DNA from: Cryptomeria japonica
Taxonomy: Eukaryota; Streptophyta; Pinopsida; Cupressales; Cupressaceae
DNA length: 60,000 bases
Assembly (NCBI RefSeq): GCF_030272615.1
Contig: NC_081409.1
Coordinates: 25,369,406 to 25,429,405 of the forward strand
Reading direction: 5' to 3'
Below are positions 33,480 to 45,841 of the stretch, piece after piece. A program made the translations under genes and the position numbers. Every line of letters starts with the position of its first letter. Within the stretch, counting starts at the first letter, position 1. Below the pieces are notes generated by a model that was not told the DNA's origin, ran no database searches, and saw nothing but the letters and a program-made list of their open reading frames with translations.

Positions 33480-35693
33480 TGATCAAATTTTAATGTTGAT
33501 GTTGGATATGGATATTTTGTTTTGGATACTCAAGTTTACTTGTCAAGTAGAGGTTTAGTTTGATTCGCCTCCATGACAAAGTATGTCAAATGATATGAGT
33601 CAAGTTTCATGATGTAGAAACTTAATTTGACAACTTGAGAACCTAACTAGGTATTGATGTTGATAATATTGTTGGATAATGGAACTCTTGATCACTCTAT
33701 TGGATACTCCCTAATTTTGTTGGATGAAATCTGATCTCAAGATAGTTGATGATTTGATACCTCTTCCTAAAGGTTCTTAGTTGGATTTGGAAATTATCTT
33801 CTTCTCTAAGGATGCTCTTTGCTCTTTGTTTTGAACTGATTGTTGTATTGGTTGATTTGCAAGATGTTTTAATGCTTTTGACAACAAGAGCACAGATGAA
33901 AACAATGATTATCCCTATGCTAAACATTGAGTGTTTTCAAATCCCCGATGTTTGCATTGGTTTGATTTACAATAGAAGACACATCAGATAGACTCTTTAT
34001 TCAAAGGTCGTTGACAATATCATAGCCAACTAGTCTCGATACTCCATAAGCTCAAACAACCTTGTCACCCCCTAAAGGGCGTCCGTTTTTTTGCCTTTAG
34101 TCATAAATTAACCCAAAGTGAATCACTTCATAGTTGGGTAGTTATCTTGGGAGATATTTGGTGAGTAATCTTGGGGGCGGATTCTTTCCCACCCTTGCAC
34201 TATGATATCGCCAATGTTTGGCAACTGACTCAGCTCAAAGCTTCTATTTCTATGGTTTTTAATCAAGCTTATGTTCAGTCTTCAATGATAAACTCCCTCG
34301 GGAGGCTTCCCAACCTTTAGAACAAAGGCTTTGTGTATCTTAAAGATATTGGGGGAAGACTAATCACTGAGAAAAACCGTTGGAGGGGACTTTCGTCAGC
34401 CTCCACATTTGATTATAGTGGGTTGGAACACTTGGCGATAAAGTCATTTCCCACTTAGGTCATTCCCCTCTCACCGGCCTTAATGGCGCCCTAAGGGAAA
34501 CTCAGGAGGGCAAGCCTTCTAAAGAATTTAATTGCTTGAAGTAAAAGAAAGCATGAAAGAGTTGTTTATTTTTTTGGTCACCCAATTAAGGGGAGAGTAT
34601 ATTCCTACCACTTTCGAGACATGTTTTTAATCTGCAAAGCAATGATGATTTATCCTCTATTTGGAGATGTTGCTCTAACAAGCATGGTGTTTATTTTAGT
34701 TCCACTTAGAAATTTGTTTTCTAACTAGGAATGGAAATCCTGGTCAACGAAATGAAAGCACGTTGCTTGAAAGTAAATCGCTTTGTAAGAAATGGACAAG
34801 TTGATTGTTCTTTTCAATCTTGCAAGAAAATGTGGATTGTTCTTTATACCTTTTGAAAGAAAAGTGAAAATTTGTTGTTCTTTTTAGAGCCCAAAATAAA
34901 GTGTTTTCCCCTAATCTTGCAAGAAACCAAAGTGTTTGATTTGTTGTTCTTTTTATAACTGCAAAATTTGAAGTGTGAGTCTAACTTGCAAGAAGAAAAA
35001 TGTGAAGTTGTTGCTCTTTTTAACCTTGCAAATTTGATTCTTTTTAAGCCGAAAGGAAAATGTAGTTGATTTTAAGCCCAAAAGAAAGATGAGGTTCTTT
35101 TTAATCCAAAAGAAAAATGAGTTCTTTTTATCCAACTTTAAAAAGCTAGAAAGAAATCACAAATCCTAATTCTAACTCCTCCAACCTGCAAGAAATTGTT
35201 AAAACCTATAAGGAAAGAAGTTAGTGAAAAAGAAAAACCTTTGGTGGGCTTACACAAGCCTAATTTCAAATCTTGGTTACAAATTTTTCACTCCTGATCT
35301 TGAAATGCCCTGAATTTTGACTAAGTCTGAAATTTGGAGGATCTTCCAAAAACTAGATTTTGCATTATAACTTCTAGAGGTCTGAAACCCCTCTCAAACA
35401 TCCTGACAATATATATGGAATATAACTTAAGCCTAATTTTTAATTTTTTAGCTCTGTTACAAATTTCCTAATTGTCGTACAAGGTTTCTCACCTACTCGC
35501 ATGCCAATTCCTACAGGCCCATATGACAAAATAGTTTACTCGTACGAGGTTTCTATTTACTCGTGTGGCCTCAAGTATTAGCTCGTACGAGCTTATAAAA
35601 GAGACAAAGGATATGATAAAACAATTTACTCGTACGAACTTGCGTGAATCCTGCAGAAAAATTGTTAGAAAAAAATGGATTTTAGGGGTCCTT
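33480..35693 (-). other. gypsy 5' leader, non-coding
   Basis: 2.2 kb without a conserved frame. 34730-35150 is a series of degenerate repeats of TTGTTCTTTTT..CTTGCAAGAAA. 35470-35640 has four or more TTTACTCGTACGA-like words (35537, 35627 and variants at 35490, 35560, 35580). Long leaders are usual in this lineage. Confidence 0.6.
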
Positions 35694-35711
35694 CCCCATG
35701 GTGGGCGCCAA
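35694..35711 (-). other. gypsy primer binding site
   Basis: The minus strand reads TTGGCGCCCACCATGGGG, four bases after the LTR end. This is the kind of site used by Tat-lineage elements. The exact tRNA is not assigned here. Confidence 0.75.
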
Positions 35712-35715
35712 TTCA

Positions 35716-36915
35716 TGTGTGGTCAAAATGTGGGGGATGCCTACACCTACAAGAAAACACAAATCACACACACACATGAGACATTACGTTAGTGAAATCA
35801 GAGATTGAAAATGCAAACTAATCTAATTATTAGTCCAAGAAATCTCAAGATTGCTAAGCTCGTCCCATGCTCCTCTATCTCTAAATATCTCTAAGATTCA
35901 AGGTGGCCCTCACTTCGAAGAGCACTTGATTTTCAAGATGACAACCTAGAGAATGAGTTATGAATGATGACTCTAGGATCAAAATTACTACCACTAAGAT
36001 CCTAGCTAAGATGAGATGATAGATAAATATGCAAGATGTAAGATGGATATATGAAATGAGTTCCAAATTGAAAGATTAAGTGAACTAATTAGTCTAATAT
36101 GAGGATGAGATGTGAGAATGCTATGAAAATGATATGAATTAAGCTAGGAAGATATTCTAAATATGTATAAACAAACTAAGATATGATGTAATTAAAATGG
36201 CCTAAATGCTTGGTGATGGGGATTGAGTTCCTTGATAACCTGCACAACATAATTAGACTATAGATTGGATGCAATAGAAAACGTAATCCTTAGATTGAAG
36301 AAGTGAGCTCTATTTATAGAGAAATGGATGGTTGAGATTGAGTATTCTCAACAAGGGTTAGGATTGAAAGTTATCAATCCATGTGAGGGATTCAATCCAA
36401 TCCCAAGTTGACAAATGTCATCTTGAGAAAACTTGAAAGATGCAAAGAAAGCATTACATACTAATTAAGCATTAGGGAAGCCTTCAAGGGGTGGCATCAT
36501 TAGATAATGCTTTTATCCAAGGAAGCAGGCTATTAACCAAGAGGTAAACTCTTGTGCAAGGATAAAAGATGGTCAAGTTGACAACCATCATGGGTTAGGG
36601 GTGTGGGATTATAAGAGGCATTAAATGTCTTTTGAAGACTTTGGAGGCTAACTTGCTTCAAGAGGAAAACCACTAGTAGTCTAGGGGACAACTTTGTAAG
36701 AGCCTTACAAATTTGGGGGTATTCAACAAGTTACTTTGTTGAAAGGAGAAGGTCTTAAATGCATTTTGAAGACTTTCTCCAAATTTGGGGAAGTGATTCT
36801 CCAAATTTAGGGATTGGACATGATGAGGAGAATTAGGCTAATTAATGGAGGATTAGAGGGATTGTAGAAGAAATTAGGAGGGCAAGTGGAAAATGTAGGA
36901 TTCGGCAAGTGGGTG
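35716..36915 (-). repeat. gypsy 5' LTR, first part
   Basis: Continues at 45842. The break is at the copia-3 insertion, with GGGTG at both edges. Minus-strand TATA box at about 36310-36318. The joined length, about 1604 bp, fits the 1590-bp 3' LTR. Confidence 0.9.
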
Positions 36916-38431
36916 TGATAGTTCTAATACTAAATATGATTAGTACAGATGCCAAGTTAACAATATGAGAGGGGGGGTGAATCATTCAAACTTAATCTTC
37001 AATAAAAACAACAGATTCAACCTCGGTAACCTTATCAAAAAAACAGTAATGCATACAGACCCATAAATAGATAAGATCACAAACATATAACACCAGATTT
37101 AACGTAGAAACCCAAATAGGGAAAAACCACTATGGGATTTTGGACCCACTAAGAAGTATACTCTTCTAGAGTATGCTCGATTAAAAGCAAATCTTGTTAA
37201 AGATTACAAACACATTGCTAGATGTGACCCGGTTAAGGGATTTCCCTCAGATCTATTAGGATCTTCACCTTGTTAGAAGTGACCTTGTTAAAGGATTTCA
37301 AACACTCAATAAGAATGTCACCTTGCTAGAGGATTTTACAAATAAGACTGTTAAGTCCACTTGGTTAAGAGATTTTCTGCTACTTCTCAAAATAACAATA
37401 ATAAAAATATGTCTGCAACTTCACATCTAAAAATGTTGAAGCAGATTCTTATTTTCTCAATACAATCAATTCATAGGACTTATCTTGTCCCTCTGCTAGG
37501 CTCTATACTCTGTTATCAAAACAGATCTTCAAGCTTCTGTGCTCGGTAATCACTATGTAGCATCCTTGTGCATACACTTGCCCGCATACATTGTTTATCA
37601 ACAGTTTCCTATTTATAAACAATCTTCCAACGTGTTTCCCATGATCAATCATAGCCATCAGATCTTCAATCTTGTCCAGGTTCAATGTATCCTTCGATCT
37701 GAAAATGTTTTACCCCACCTTGGAACTTGCATTTTCACCTTGGAACTTGTGTTAGGGTATTGCGGTTCAACTTGAGCTGTAGATCTTCCTGCCGATCTTC
37801 TTTTACCATAGATTCTTTAACAATCTTCATACACGGCTTACCAATCATTTAATCTGCTCCAGCTCATCAGCTTCCTTCATTAAATATCACATGTAAACAT
37901 TTAATGCATTCTGTTATAGCTCGGTTGTAACTCGGTAAATACTAAACTTCACTCAGTAGACATTCTGCCTTCATTAACCGATAGCGATAACCTTAGGGTT
38001 TACCGACTAGGTTCCTTAGGGTTTACCGACTAGGTTCTTTGCTTGGTAACATAGTATAGTATTAACCTTTCAAACAATAGCATATGTAGGATATCAAAAC
38101 AATCTAAACATCATGATCTCATCATTGTCTAACTTGGTAATAGTTGCCCATTGAATAACTTATCCCCTTATTCATCATATTCTTTATGTGTCTTTTACTG
38201 ACATCTTTATACTCATCAAATCATACTTCTTAAGATATGGCAACATCATACTTAATTAGAAAATCAATTTCTTGACATCAATGACAAAATAATAATATTA
38301 AGACAGTAATCATCCTTAATCAGTTATATCCATAGTCATCAACAACCTTCTCAATATCCTTATTGAAATGCCAACAATCTCTCATTGTAATTGGAATGCC
38401 AACCTTCTTCTTGTCTGTTATAATGCCAACA
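36916..38431 (-). repeat. copia-3 3' LTR, 1516 bp
   Basis: Starts TGATAGTTCT and ends TATAATGCCAACA. Minus-strand TATA box TTATAAATAG at 37609-37618. Contains the G-run, the GGGAAAAACCAC module (about 37118) and repeated GTTAAGGGATTT words (37210-37370). The polypurine tract CAATGCCAAAGGGGGAGAT is at 38432-38450. Confidence 0.93.
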
Positions 38432-38840
38432 ATCTCCCCCTTTGGCATTGATGGCAAAACCAATTGACTGTATTGATTCGGATTCAGATTGCTGTGAAAT
38501 TCTGAAATGCTCTCCCTCTATCATTAGTCTTCTCCCCAGTTCTGAAATGTAGTCTTCTCCTTCGGTTAGTAGACTTCTCCCCCATACATTAGTGTTCTCC
38601 CCCTTTGACAACAATGGAAAAAATGAAAAGAACTAAAAACATAATTTCTTCCTCTGAGAAGTGAATTCCATGTTGTTATGTATCAATTCAGTCTCGGTCA
38701 GAGCATTTTGTCTTCAATTCCTGTTCCCTGTTTATTGTTTCCTGCACACCTTTAGAAAACCTCCTAAAGTGTGTAAATCAACATCAACTCCTAAAAGATA
38801 TTTTGTAGAGTCATCGAATTGATGCTTTCACTGAACTCGA

Positions 38841-40427
38841 TCAGTGAATGGAAGATAGGGGTAGGACCCCTAACTGACTTCTGAGATACTCAAAAGTGTC
38901 CTTTGGCAGTGGCTTGGTGAAGATGTCTACAATTTGTTCCTTTGTGCTAACATACTCCAAAACCACTCTCTTCTCTTGAACTTTTTCTCTAAGATAATGA
39001 TATTTGATAGAGATGTGCTTTGTCTTAGAGTGCATAACAGGATTCTTTGAAATGTTAATGGCACTAGTGTTATCACAAAATATAGTTACTGGCTCGGTAA
39101 CTTGCTCATTTATACATTCCAACAGTTGTTTGATCCATGCTATATTGGTGCAATTGAGTGCTGCAGCAACATATTCAGCTTCTGCTGTTGACTGAGAAAC
39201 ACATCCTTGTTTCTTGCTAAGCCAACTCACTAGTCTTTCTCCTAAAAAGAAATCTCCTCCACTTGTTCTTTTCCTGTCATCAATGTTGCCTGCCCAATCA
39301 GCATCAGTATAAAATTTTAGATCAAAAACATTTCCTTTCCGATATACTAAGCCATAATCTTCAGTGCCTTTTAAGTATCTAAAAATTCTTTTGATTGTCG
39401 TCATGTGTGTTTCCTTAGGATCTCCAGAAAATCTTGCAACTATACCTACTGCATGTGCTATGTCTAGCCTACTGTGAACAACATATTGCAATTTTCCAAT
39501 CATAGATCGGTAAAGTGTCTCATCAATAGATGTAGATTCATCATTCTTTGATAATTTACAGTTGGTAGTCATAGGAGTACTTACTGGTTTTGAATCATCC
39601 ATTCCAAATTTCTTCAAGATTTCCTTTATGTACTTGGATTGAGTAATGAAAATCTCATTTTTCATTTGCAGTATCTGTAGACCTATAAAATACTTTATCT
39701 CACTGATTAGTGACATCTCAAATTCTTTACTCATTTCATTTCCAAAGTTCTTGCATAGAGAGTCATTTCCACTAATGATAATATCATCAACAAATATGGC
39801 TGAGATCAGTATTCCATTTTCGTCATTCTTCATGTACATATTGTTGTTTTCACTTGTTCTTATAAATCCAATTTTGATCAAATATGAGTGCAATCTCTCA
39901 TACCATGCTCTAGGTGCTTGTTTCAGACCATATAAAGCTTTGTTCAATTTACATATCTGATCATTATTTTCTCCTTCAACAAATCCTTCAGGTTGTTCAA
40001 TGAAAACTTCTTCTTCTAATATACCATTCAGAAATGCAGATTTGACATCCATTTGATATACCTTGAAATTCTTGTAAGCAACATATGCCAACAATGTTCT
40101 TACTCCTTCAAGTCTTGCCACAGGTGCTAAAGTCTCACCATAATCAATTCCTTCTTCTTGGGCATAACCTTTGCAAACTAGTCTTGCTTTATTCCAAATG
40201 ACCTCACCTTTTTCATTTAGCTTGTTTCTGAAGATCCACTTTGTATCAATTACATTTTTGTCCTCTGGTCTTGGGACTAGTGTCCATGTGTCATTCTTCT
40301 TGATTTGATCAATCTCTTCTGTCATAGCATTTATCCAATCTTCACTGTTAAAAGTCTCTTTCATTATTCTCGGTTCAAATTCAGATATTAGACATGTGTT
40401 CTGTCTCAGTTTGTTCCTTGTCATCAC
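38841..40427 (-). CDS. copia-3 RT-RNase H, 528 codons open
   Basis: The longest intact frame in the window. From the N-terminus: [20 protein letters not shown] (residues ~30-50), [44 protein letters not shown] (catalytic Asp, ~128), [26 protein letters not shown] (catalytic Asp pair, ~215) in the RT. RNase H follows with [16 protein letters not shown] (~370), [10 protein letters not shown] (Glu), IFCDNTSAI (Asp) and the terminal [20 protein letters not shown]. The frame continues upstream of its first Met to the frameshift at about 40570. It belongs to a gag-pol polyprotein and would act in virus-like particles; alone it has no proper start. All RT and RNase H catalytic residues are present. 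Confidence 0.92.
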   Translation of the reverse strand: MMTRNKLRQNTCLISEFEPRIMKETFNSEDWINAMTEEIDQIKKNDTWTLVPRPEDKNVIDTKWIFRNKLNEKGEVIWNKARLVCKGYAQEEGIDYGETLAPVARLEGVRTLLAYVAYKNFKVYQMDVKSAFLNGILEEEVFIEQPEGFVEGENNDQICKLNKALYGLKQAPRAWYERLHSYLIKIGFIRTSENNNMYMKNDENGILISAIFVDDIIISGNDSLCKNFGNEMSKEFEMSLISEIKYFIGLQILQMKNEIFITQSKYIKEILKKFGMDDSKPVSTPMTTNCKLSKNDESTSIDETLYRSMIGKLQYVVHSRLDIAHAVGIVARFSGDPKETHMTTIKRIFRYLKGTEDYGLVYRKGNVFDLKFYTDADWAGNIDDRKRTSGGDFFLGERLVSWLSKKQGCVSQSTAEAEYVAAALNCTNIAWIKQLLECINEQVTEPVTIFCDNTSAINISKNPVMHSKTKHISIKYHYLREKVQEKRVVLEYVSTKEQIVDIFTKPLPKDTFEYLRSQLGVLPLSSIH

Positions 40428-40486
40428 TGGATCATTCTTATCTCCTATAATCTGACTTGGTGCATGATTCCTTCTGACATACTTGG

Positions 40487-41131
40487 CTAATACAGGCTCG
40501 ATAGGCTCTGTATGATCTTCTTCATCACTCGGTATCTGGATATTCTCTTCATTTTCTTCAGCAGTCTTCTTGGTTGAACATAGACAAATCCTTCATAATC
40601 TTCTGGTTCTTTGGAGTTTCCTTCATCATTTCTTTCTACAAATTCATCAATTTTCACATTTGCACTTTCTACTATTTTGTTAGATGATTTGATCAGACAT
40701 TTAAATGCTTTGCTTCTAGAAGAATAACCTAGAAATATTCCTTCTTCACTTTTCTGATCAAACTTACCATTTCTATCATCTTTGTGAACATAGCATCTAC
40801 TCCCAAAGATTTTAAAATAACTTACATTGGGTTTCTTGTCATACCAGATTTCATAAGGTGTCTTCAAATTTCCTTTCTTCAGTTGTACTCGATTCAGGGT
40901 GTAAACTGTTGTGCTTGTTGCTTCTCTCCAAAATGTTTGTGGAACTTTCTTTTCAATCATCAAGGTTCTGGCACAATCCACAATAGATATGTTCCTTCTC
41001 TCAGCTATCCCATTCTATTGTGGAGTTCTCGGTGTAGAGACTTGTCTTTTTATACCATGATCATTGCAAAATAAGTTGAACTCATCAGAAGTAAACTCTC
41101 CTCCTCTATCTGATCTGAGACATTTCAGTTG
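40487..41131 (-). pseudogene. copia-3 integrase C-terminal half
   Basis: After the TGA at 41132 the same frame continues: LKCLRSDRGGEF (second Asp), a TAG just before NGIAERRN (catalytic Glu, about 40995), then ARTLMIEKKVPQTFWREA, TPYEIWYDKKP, FGSRCYVHKDD, EEGIFLGYSSRSKAFKC and NVKIDEFV. A frameshift near 40570 separates it from the RT frame. Two nonsense changes inactivate an otherwise well-preserved domain. Confidence 0.9.
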
Positions 41132-42339
41132 TCATCCTGTTTCATTTTCAACTCTAGCATTGTACCATTTAAACATTTGAAAAGCTTCTGATTTTTCTTT
41201 TAAAAACATTACTGACAAAATCCTTGAGTAATCATCCACAAATAATATGAAATATTTATCACCATAATAACTTTGAACTTTAATAGGACCACAAAGATCA
41301 GTATGCACAAAATCTAAAATTCCCTTAGAAGTGTAGGACTTACTTGTAAATCTTGATCTTGTCATCTTACCCATCTGGCATCCTTGGCACATAGCATTCT
41401 CAGGTTTTTCAAGACTCGGTAGACCTCTTACTCGGTGCTTCTTACTTATTTTGATCAGATTATCAAAATTAACATGACAAAACCTTTTATGACATAACCA
41501 GGTATCATCTATCCTTGCATATAGACAATTATTCTGAGTTGAGTCAAGATGAAATGTATTACCTCTTGTTTGTGTCCCAGTAGCAGCTAACTTTTCATGC
41601 TTGTCATGAACTTTGACAATTCCTTTTTCAAACTCTATTCGGTAACCTGCGTTGTTTAGCTGTGCTACACTCAACAAAATGTATTTCAAACCTTCAACCC
41701 AATAAACATCATTACATTTAGCATTGTCAAGAAGTGTTATGGATCCTTTACCTCTTACCGGACATGGTGCATCATTACCAAATCTTACATAGCCTCCATC
41801 ATAATCATCTAATTTAATAAACTTGTGTTTATCACCTTTAATGGGATGTGAGCAACCACTATCTATGATCCAAGAATCATTAGTATTTATATGAGATATT
41901 AAAGCTTTTTCTTCATACCTTTCTTCATCTGATCCATATTTGATAGCCACATAAACAACTTCCTCTATATTAGTTTCATCTAATTTATCATCATTAGATT
42001 CCTCATCAGCTATTAGGCATGTCCTTTTATCTCTTCTCCTGAAGTCTCGGTGTCCTCTATAATGATTATCTTTCTGTCTGTCATCTCGGTAATTTCTATT
42101 TTCACTAGATTCTTTGTCAGGACAGTTAGAAGCTATATGTCCTATCTTATCACAATTGAAACATTTTAAAGGTATCTTTCCTTTAGACTTACCTTTTCCT
42201 CTCGGTAGCCTTCTGGCTAATAGTGCTTCAAACTCTTCTTGCTTTCTGATTTCCTCATATAGTTTGTGTACCTCCTCCATGTTTTTGTGAAATCTTTCAC
42301 TTGCTCCACTGTGATTCCATTCAGAGCACTTATACTTTC
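41132..42339 (-). pseudogene. copia-3 Gag knuckle, protease and integrase N-terminal half
   Basis: Open from the solo-LTR junction to the TGA at 41132, in order: KYKCSEWNHSGASERFHKN, CFNCDKIGHIASNC (intact CX2CX4HX4C knuckle), an Arg/Asp-rich spacer, SWIIDSGCSHPIKGDKHKF (protease DSG box; His-Pro where relatives have His-His), GDNAPCPVRGKGSI-like segment, LCHKRFCHVNF and CQGCQMGK (integrase zinc site), HTDLCGP (first Asp) and LFVDDYSR. About 400 codons are uninterrupted. The first residues of the open frame (before KYKC) belong to the solo LTR. Confidence 0.88.
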
Positions 42340-43581
42340 TGTAAAGCAAAAAATCGCGATCCAACCCTAGTTGCTCTCCCTTCTTCCAACTCCAAGGAGA
42401 GAGAAGGGAGATTCACTAGGGTTGATGGTTTTCACTTAGGGGAGAGACTTTACATTCAAAAGAGGGGTTGAAACCCACAAGATCCAATCCCACGCAATGC
42501 AAGATTGGATGCTAAATGAGTTTCAAGGGTTATGACAGCAAGGCTACCCTCTTTTGTAAAGAATGTTGATAGAAGAATTAAGCTAGGAATGCATAGAAGG
42601 TGACAAAGATTCGCTTATAAACTGAGGTAGGGATATAGGATGAAGCTGCAGACCTGGAATTAGCAGTAAAATGTTGATACGGTGCTGTCCTGCAAATTTG
42701 AGCGAAAGTTGTCGGGACGATGGCGCCCGAGTGCCACGGTCCTCCGAAAAATCCGCGAAACGAAGGGGGATTTGTTCGTCTCTGCACAAGGATTCCAGAT
42801 CTTCAATTTCAGCCGCGTACCTGCAACCTACACACAGAAAAGTGAAGATGATTGGGGGGTTAGGGATTAGGGGTTTGCCTTTAGGTCAAACCCCGGTTTT
42901 GGAATTAACCAAGAAATGAGCAATGCTGTAAATGTAATGTAAAACAAGTACTAATACCTTGTTGTAAGGATGTTTGTATCCTTATGTGCGAAGGTATAGA
43001 TGTTGTTGTTTGTTGTATGTTGTATGTTGTATGTAGCATGTAGTATGTGATCTCCTCTTCAATGGTTGAATCCTTGTCTTGAATGCAACACTTAGCCTTG
43101 AATGGAGACTTAGAAGGAATGCTTGAATGCTTGAATGTTTGAATGCTTGAATGCTTGAGTATAGTTTCCACGCTTGTACACATATGTCCTTCTCATGCCA
43201 AATGAGAGAGAAAAATGTAGTTTATATACTTGTCATTTAGGGTTAAAAGACTGATTTTCCCGTCCTTAGGCCGACCAGGAAAGATAATTTTCCAATTTGC
43301 AAACATAAAGACCCGAAGTCCAAAAGAGACCGGGCCCAAAATAGGACCCAGGGACCAGGGCGCTGGGCGCCCTGGTCCTGAAGGACCAGGGCACTGGGCG
43401 CTCTGGTCCCACCTCCCAGGACAGTAGGGTGCAAAGGAGGTTCAGGCCAGGGTGCAAGAAAATGTAGTTTTCAGTGTCATAATCAGGTTTCGGGGTCTCC
43501 ATTCAGGTTGTGTGTTGCGTCGCCATCGTGAAGACTGAAATGCAGTCGAAATTGCAAGTGTCACAATTTTAGGACGCTACA
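42340..43581 (-). mobile_element. Solo LTR C in copia-3 gag, 1242 bp
   Basis: Ends TGTAAAGCAAAAAATCGCG and TTTTAGGACGCTACA. A perfect target duplication CTTTC lies at 42335-42339 and 43582-43586. Excising it restores the gag frame. Its right end (..TTTTAGGAC(G)CTACA) and the GGACCAGGGCG / CCTGGTCC module relate it to the LTRs of the large element at 17794 and 51000. Minus-strand TATA-like TATATAAA at about 43221. It carries no genes; its GC-rich open frames are not conserved. Confidence 0.92.
43352..43409. repeat. Two adjacent GGACCAGGGCGC palindromes in LTR C
   Basis: 43352-43378 is GGACCAGGGCGC, three bases, then its exact complement. 43383-43409 repeats the pattern with two mismatches. 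Similar but looser GGACCA..TGGTCC pairs occur in the related LTRs near 18800-18860 and 51980-52035. Confidence 0.75.
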
Positions 43582-43586
43582 CTTTC

Positions 43587-44259
43587 TATCATTGTAATCA
43601 TCAGTTTCATCAATATGAAAAGAACTAAATGCATATTCAACTTTATTTACCGATGACCCACTGTTATCAAAGTTACTTAACTCAAATGCATGTAGCTTAC
43701 CAATAGTAGCATCTAAAGAAACTGGCATATTAGGTACAGACCTCAATTCATTGATTGCAGAGACTCAGATTGCATAGGCAGGTAGAAGGGTTCTTAGCAT
43801 CTTACTTGTTACATCATTTTCTTCAATAGTTCCTCTTGGTCCTTTGATTTGATTTACAATCTCCTTTAGTTTTGTACTATACTGGGTTATGTTCTCACCT
43901 TCATTCATCCTCATAGATTCAAGTTGTCCTCTTAGACTATCCACTTTTGCTCTTTGAACATGTTCATCTCCACCATACACAGATATGAGCTTAGTCCACA
44001 TTGCCTTTGCATTAGTACATCCTTCTAGATCATTAAACTCTGAGTCGGTCAATGCAGATGTTATTTCAATCATTGCTTGAACATATTCTTGCTTTTCCTT
44101 TATCTATTCCATTGTCAATGGATAGATGCTCGGTGTGATGAAATTATTCTCCAGATAATAGAGAACATATTCTCCAATTCTTGATAGATGCAGTGTCATC
44201 CTTTTCTGCCATGTAGAGAAACTTGACTTATTCAGCTTCGGTGCATCCCTCTTATACAT
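43587..44259 (-). pseudogene. copia-3 gag N-terminal part
   Basis: Starts MYKRDAPKLNKSSFSTWQKRM at 44259, with LSRIGEYVLYYLE. A TAG at about 44104 is followed in frame by QAMIEITSALTDSEF, AMWTKLISVYGGDEHVQRAK, LRGQLESMRMNEGENI and DVTSKMLRTLLPAY. A TGA at 43765 is followed by SLDATIGKLHAFELSNFD. The reading then crosses solo LTR C into KYKCSEWNH. It is a UBN2-type copia Gag with two nonsense changes. Confidence 0.87.
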
Positions 44260-44310
44260 CTTTTGGATCTTTAACTCAAGTGTCTTTAAAATTTTCTTCC
44301 GAAGTCCAAT

Positions 44311-44323
44311 GCCCTGATACCAA
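44311..44323 (-). other. copia-3 primer binding site
   Basis: The minus strand reads TTGGTATCAGGGC one base after the 5' LTR, a one-base variant of the initiator tRNA-Met complement. Confidence 0.85.
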
Positions 44324-44324
44324 T

Positions 44325-45836
44325 TGATAGTTCTGATACTAAATATGATTAGTATAGATGCCAAGTTAACAATATGAGAGGGGGGGGTGAATCATTCAAA
44401 CTTAATCTTCAATAAAAATAACAGATTCAACCTCGGTAACCTTATCAGAAAAACAGTAATGCATGCATACCCATAAATAGATAAGATCACAAACATATAA
44501 CACCAAATTTAACGTGGAAACCCAAATAGGGAAAAACCACTGTGGGATTTCGGACCCACTAAGAAATATACTCTTCTAGAGTATGCTCGGTTAAAAGCAA
44601 ATCCTGTTAAAGATTACAAACACATTGCTAGATGTGACCCGGTTAAGGGATTTCCCTCAGATCTGTTAGGATCTTCACCTTGTTAGAAGTGACCTTGTTA
44701 AAGATTTTCAAACACTCAATAAGAATGTCACCTTGCTAAAGGATTTTACAAATAAGACTGTTAAGTCCACTCGGTTAAGAGATTTTCTGCTACTTCTCAA
44801 AATAACAGTAATAAAAATATGTCTGCAACTTCACATCTAAAAATGTTGAAGCAGATTCTTATTTGCTCAATACAATCAATTCATAGGACTTATCTTGTCC
44901 CTCTGCTAGGCTCTATACTCTGTTATCAAAACAGATCTTCAAGCTTATGTGCCTGGTAATCACTATGTAGCATCCCTGTGCATACACTTGCCCACATACA
45001 TTGTTTATCAACAGTTTCCTATTTATAAACAATCTTCTAACTTCTTAATCTCCTTGATCACATTTCCCATGATCAATCATAGCCATCAGATCTTCAATCT
45101 TGTCCAGGTTCAATTTATCCTTCAATCTAAAAACGTTTTACCCCGCCTTGGAACTTGCAAATTCACCTTGGAACTTGTGTTAGGGTATTGCGGTTCAATC
45201 TGAGCTGTAGATCTTCCTGTCGATCTTCTTTTACCATAGATTCTTTAACAATCTTCATACACGGCTTACCAATCATTTAATCCGCTCCATCTCATCAGCT
45301 TCCTTCATTAAATATCACATGTAAACATTTAATGCATTCTGTTATAGCTCGGTTGTAACTCGGTAAATACTAAACTTCACTCGGTAGACATTCTGCCTTC
45401 ATTAACCGACAGCGATAACCTTAGGGTTTATCGACTAGGTTCTTTGCTCGGTAACATAGTATAGTATTAACCTTTCAAACAATAGCATGTGTAGGATATC
45501 AAAACAATCTAAACATCATGATCTCATCATTGTCTAACTCAGTAATAGTTGCCCATTGAATAACTTATCCCCTTATTCATCATATTCTTTCTGTGTCTTT
45601 TACCGACATCTTTATACTCATCAAATCATACTTCTTAAGATATGGCAACATCATACTCAATTAGAATATCAATTTCTTGACATCAATGACAAAATAATAA
45701 TATTAAGACAGTAATCATCCTTAATCAGTTATATCCCTAGTCATCAACAACCCTCTCAATATCCTTATTGAAATGCCAACAATCTCTCATTGTAATTGGA
45801 ATGCCAACCTTCTTCTTGTCTGTTATAATGCCAACA
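44325..45836 (-). repeat. copia-3 5' LTR, 1512 bp
   Basis: Pairs with 36916-38431 over its whole length with scattered differences and a few small indels (for example an extra ACTTCTTAATCTCCTTG-type segment near 45043). Minus-strand TATA box at 45019-45028. Contains the same G-run and GGGAAAAACCAC module (about 44528). Confidence 0.93.
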
Positions 45837-45841
45837 GGGTG

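Larger units (their letters stand above)
36916..45836 (-). mobile_element. copia-3: near-complete Ty1/copia, 8921 bp
   Basis: LTRs 36916-38431 and 44325-45836 are almost the same length and sequence. A perfect target duplication GGGTG lies at 36911-36915 and 45837-45841, in the gypsy 5' LTR. Primer site, gag, protease, integrase, RT-RNase H and polypurine tract are all present on the minus strand. Damage: two stops in gag, two in integrase, one frameshift at about 40570, and a solo LTR in gag. It is the best-preserved element of the window. Confidence 0.95.

Noticed and set aside
42578-43502. Overlapping GC-rich open frames on both strands
   Set aside because: They are within solo LTR C. The frames arise from GC-rich LTR sequence lacking stops.
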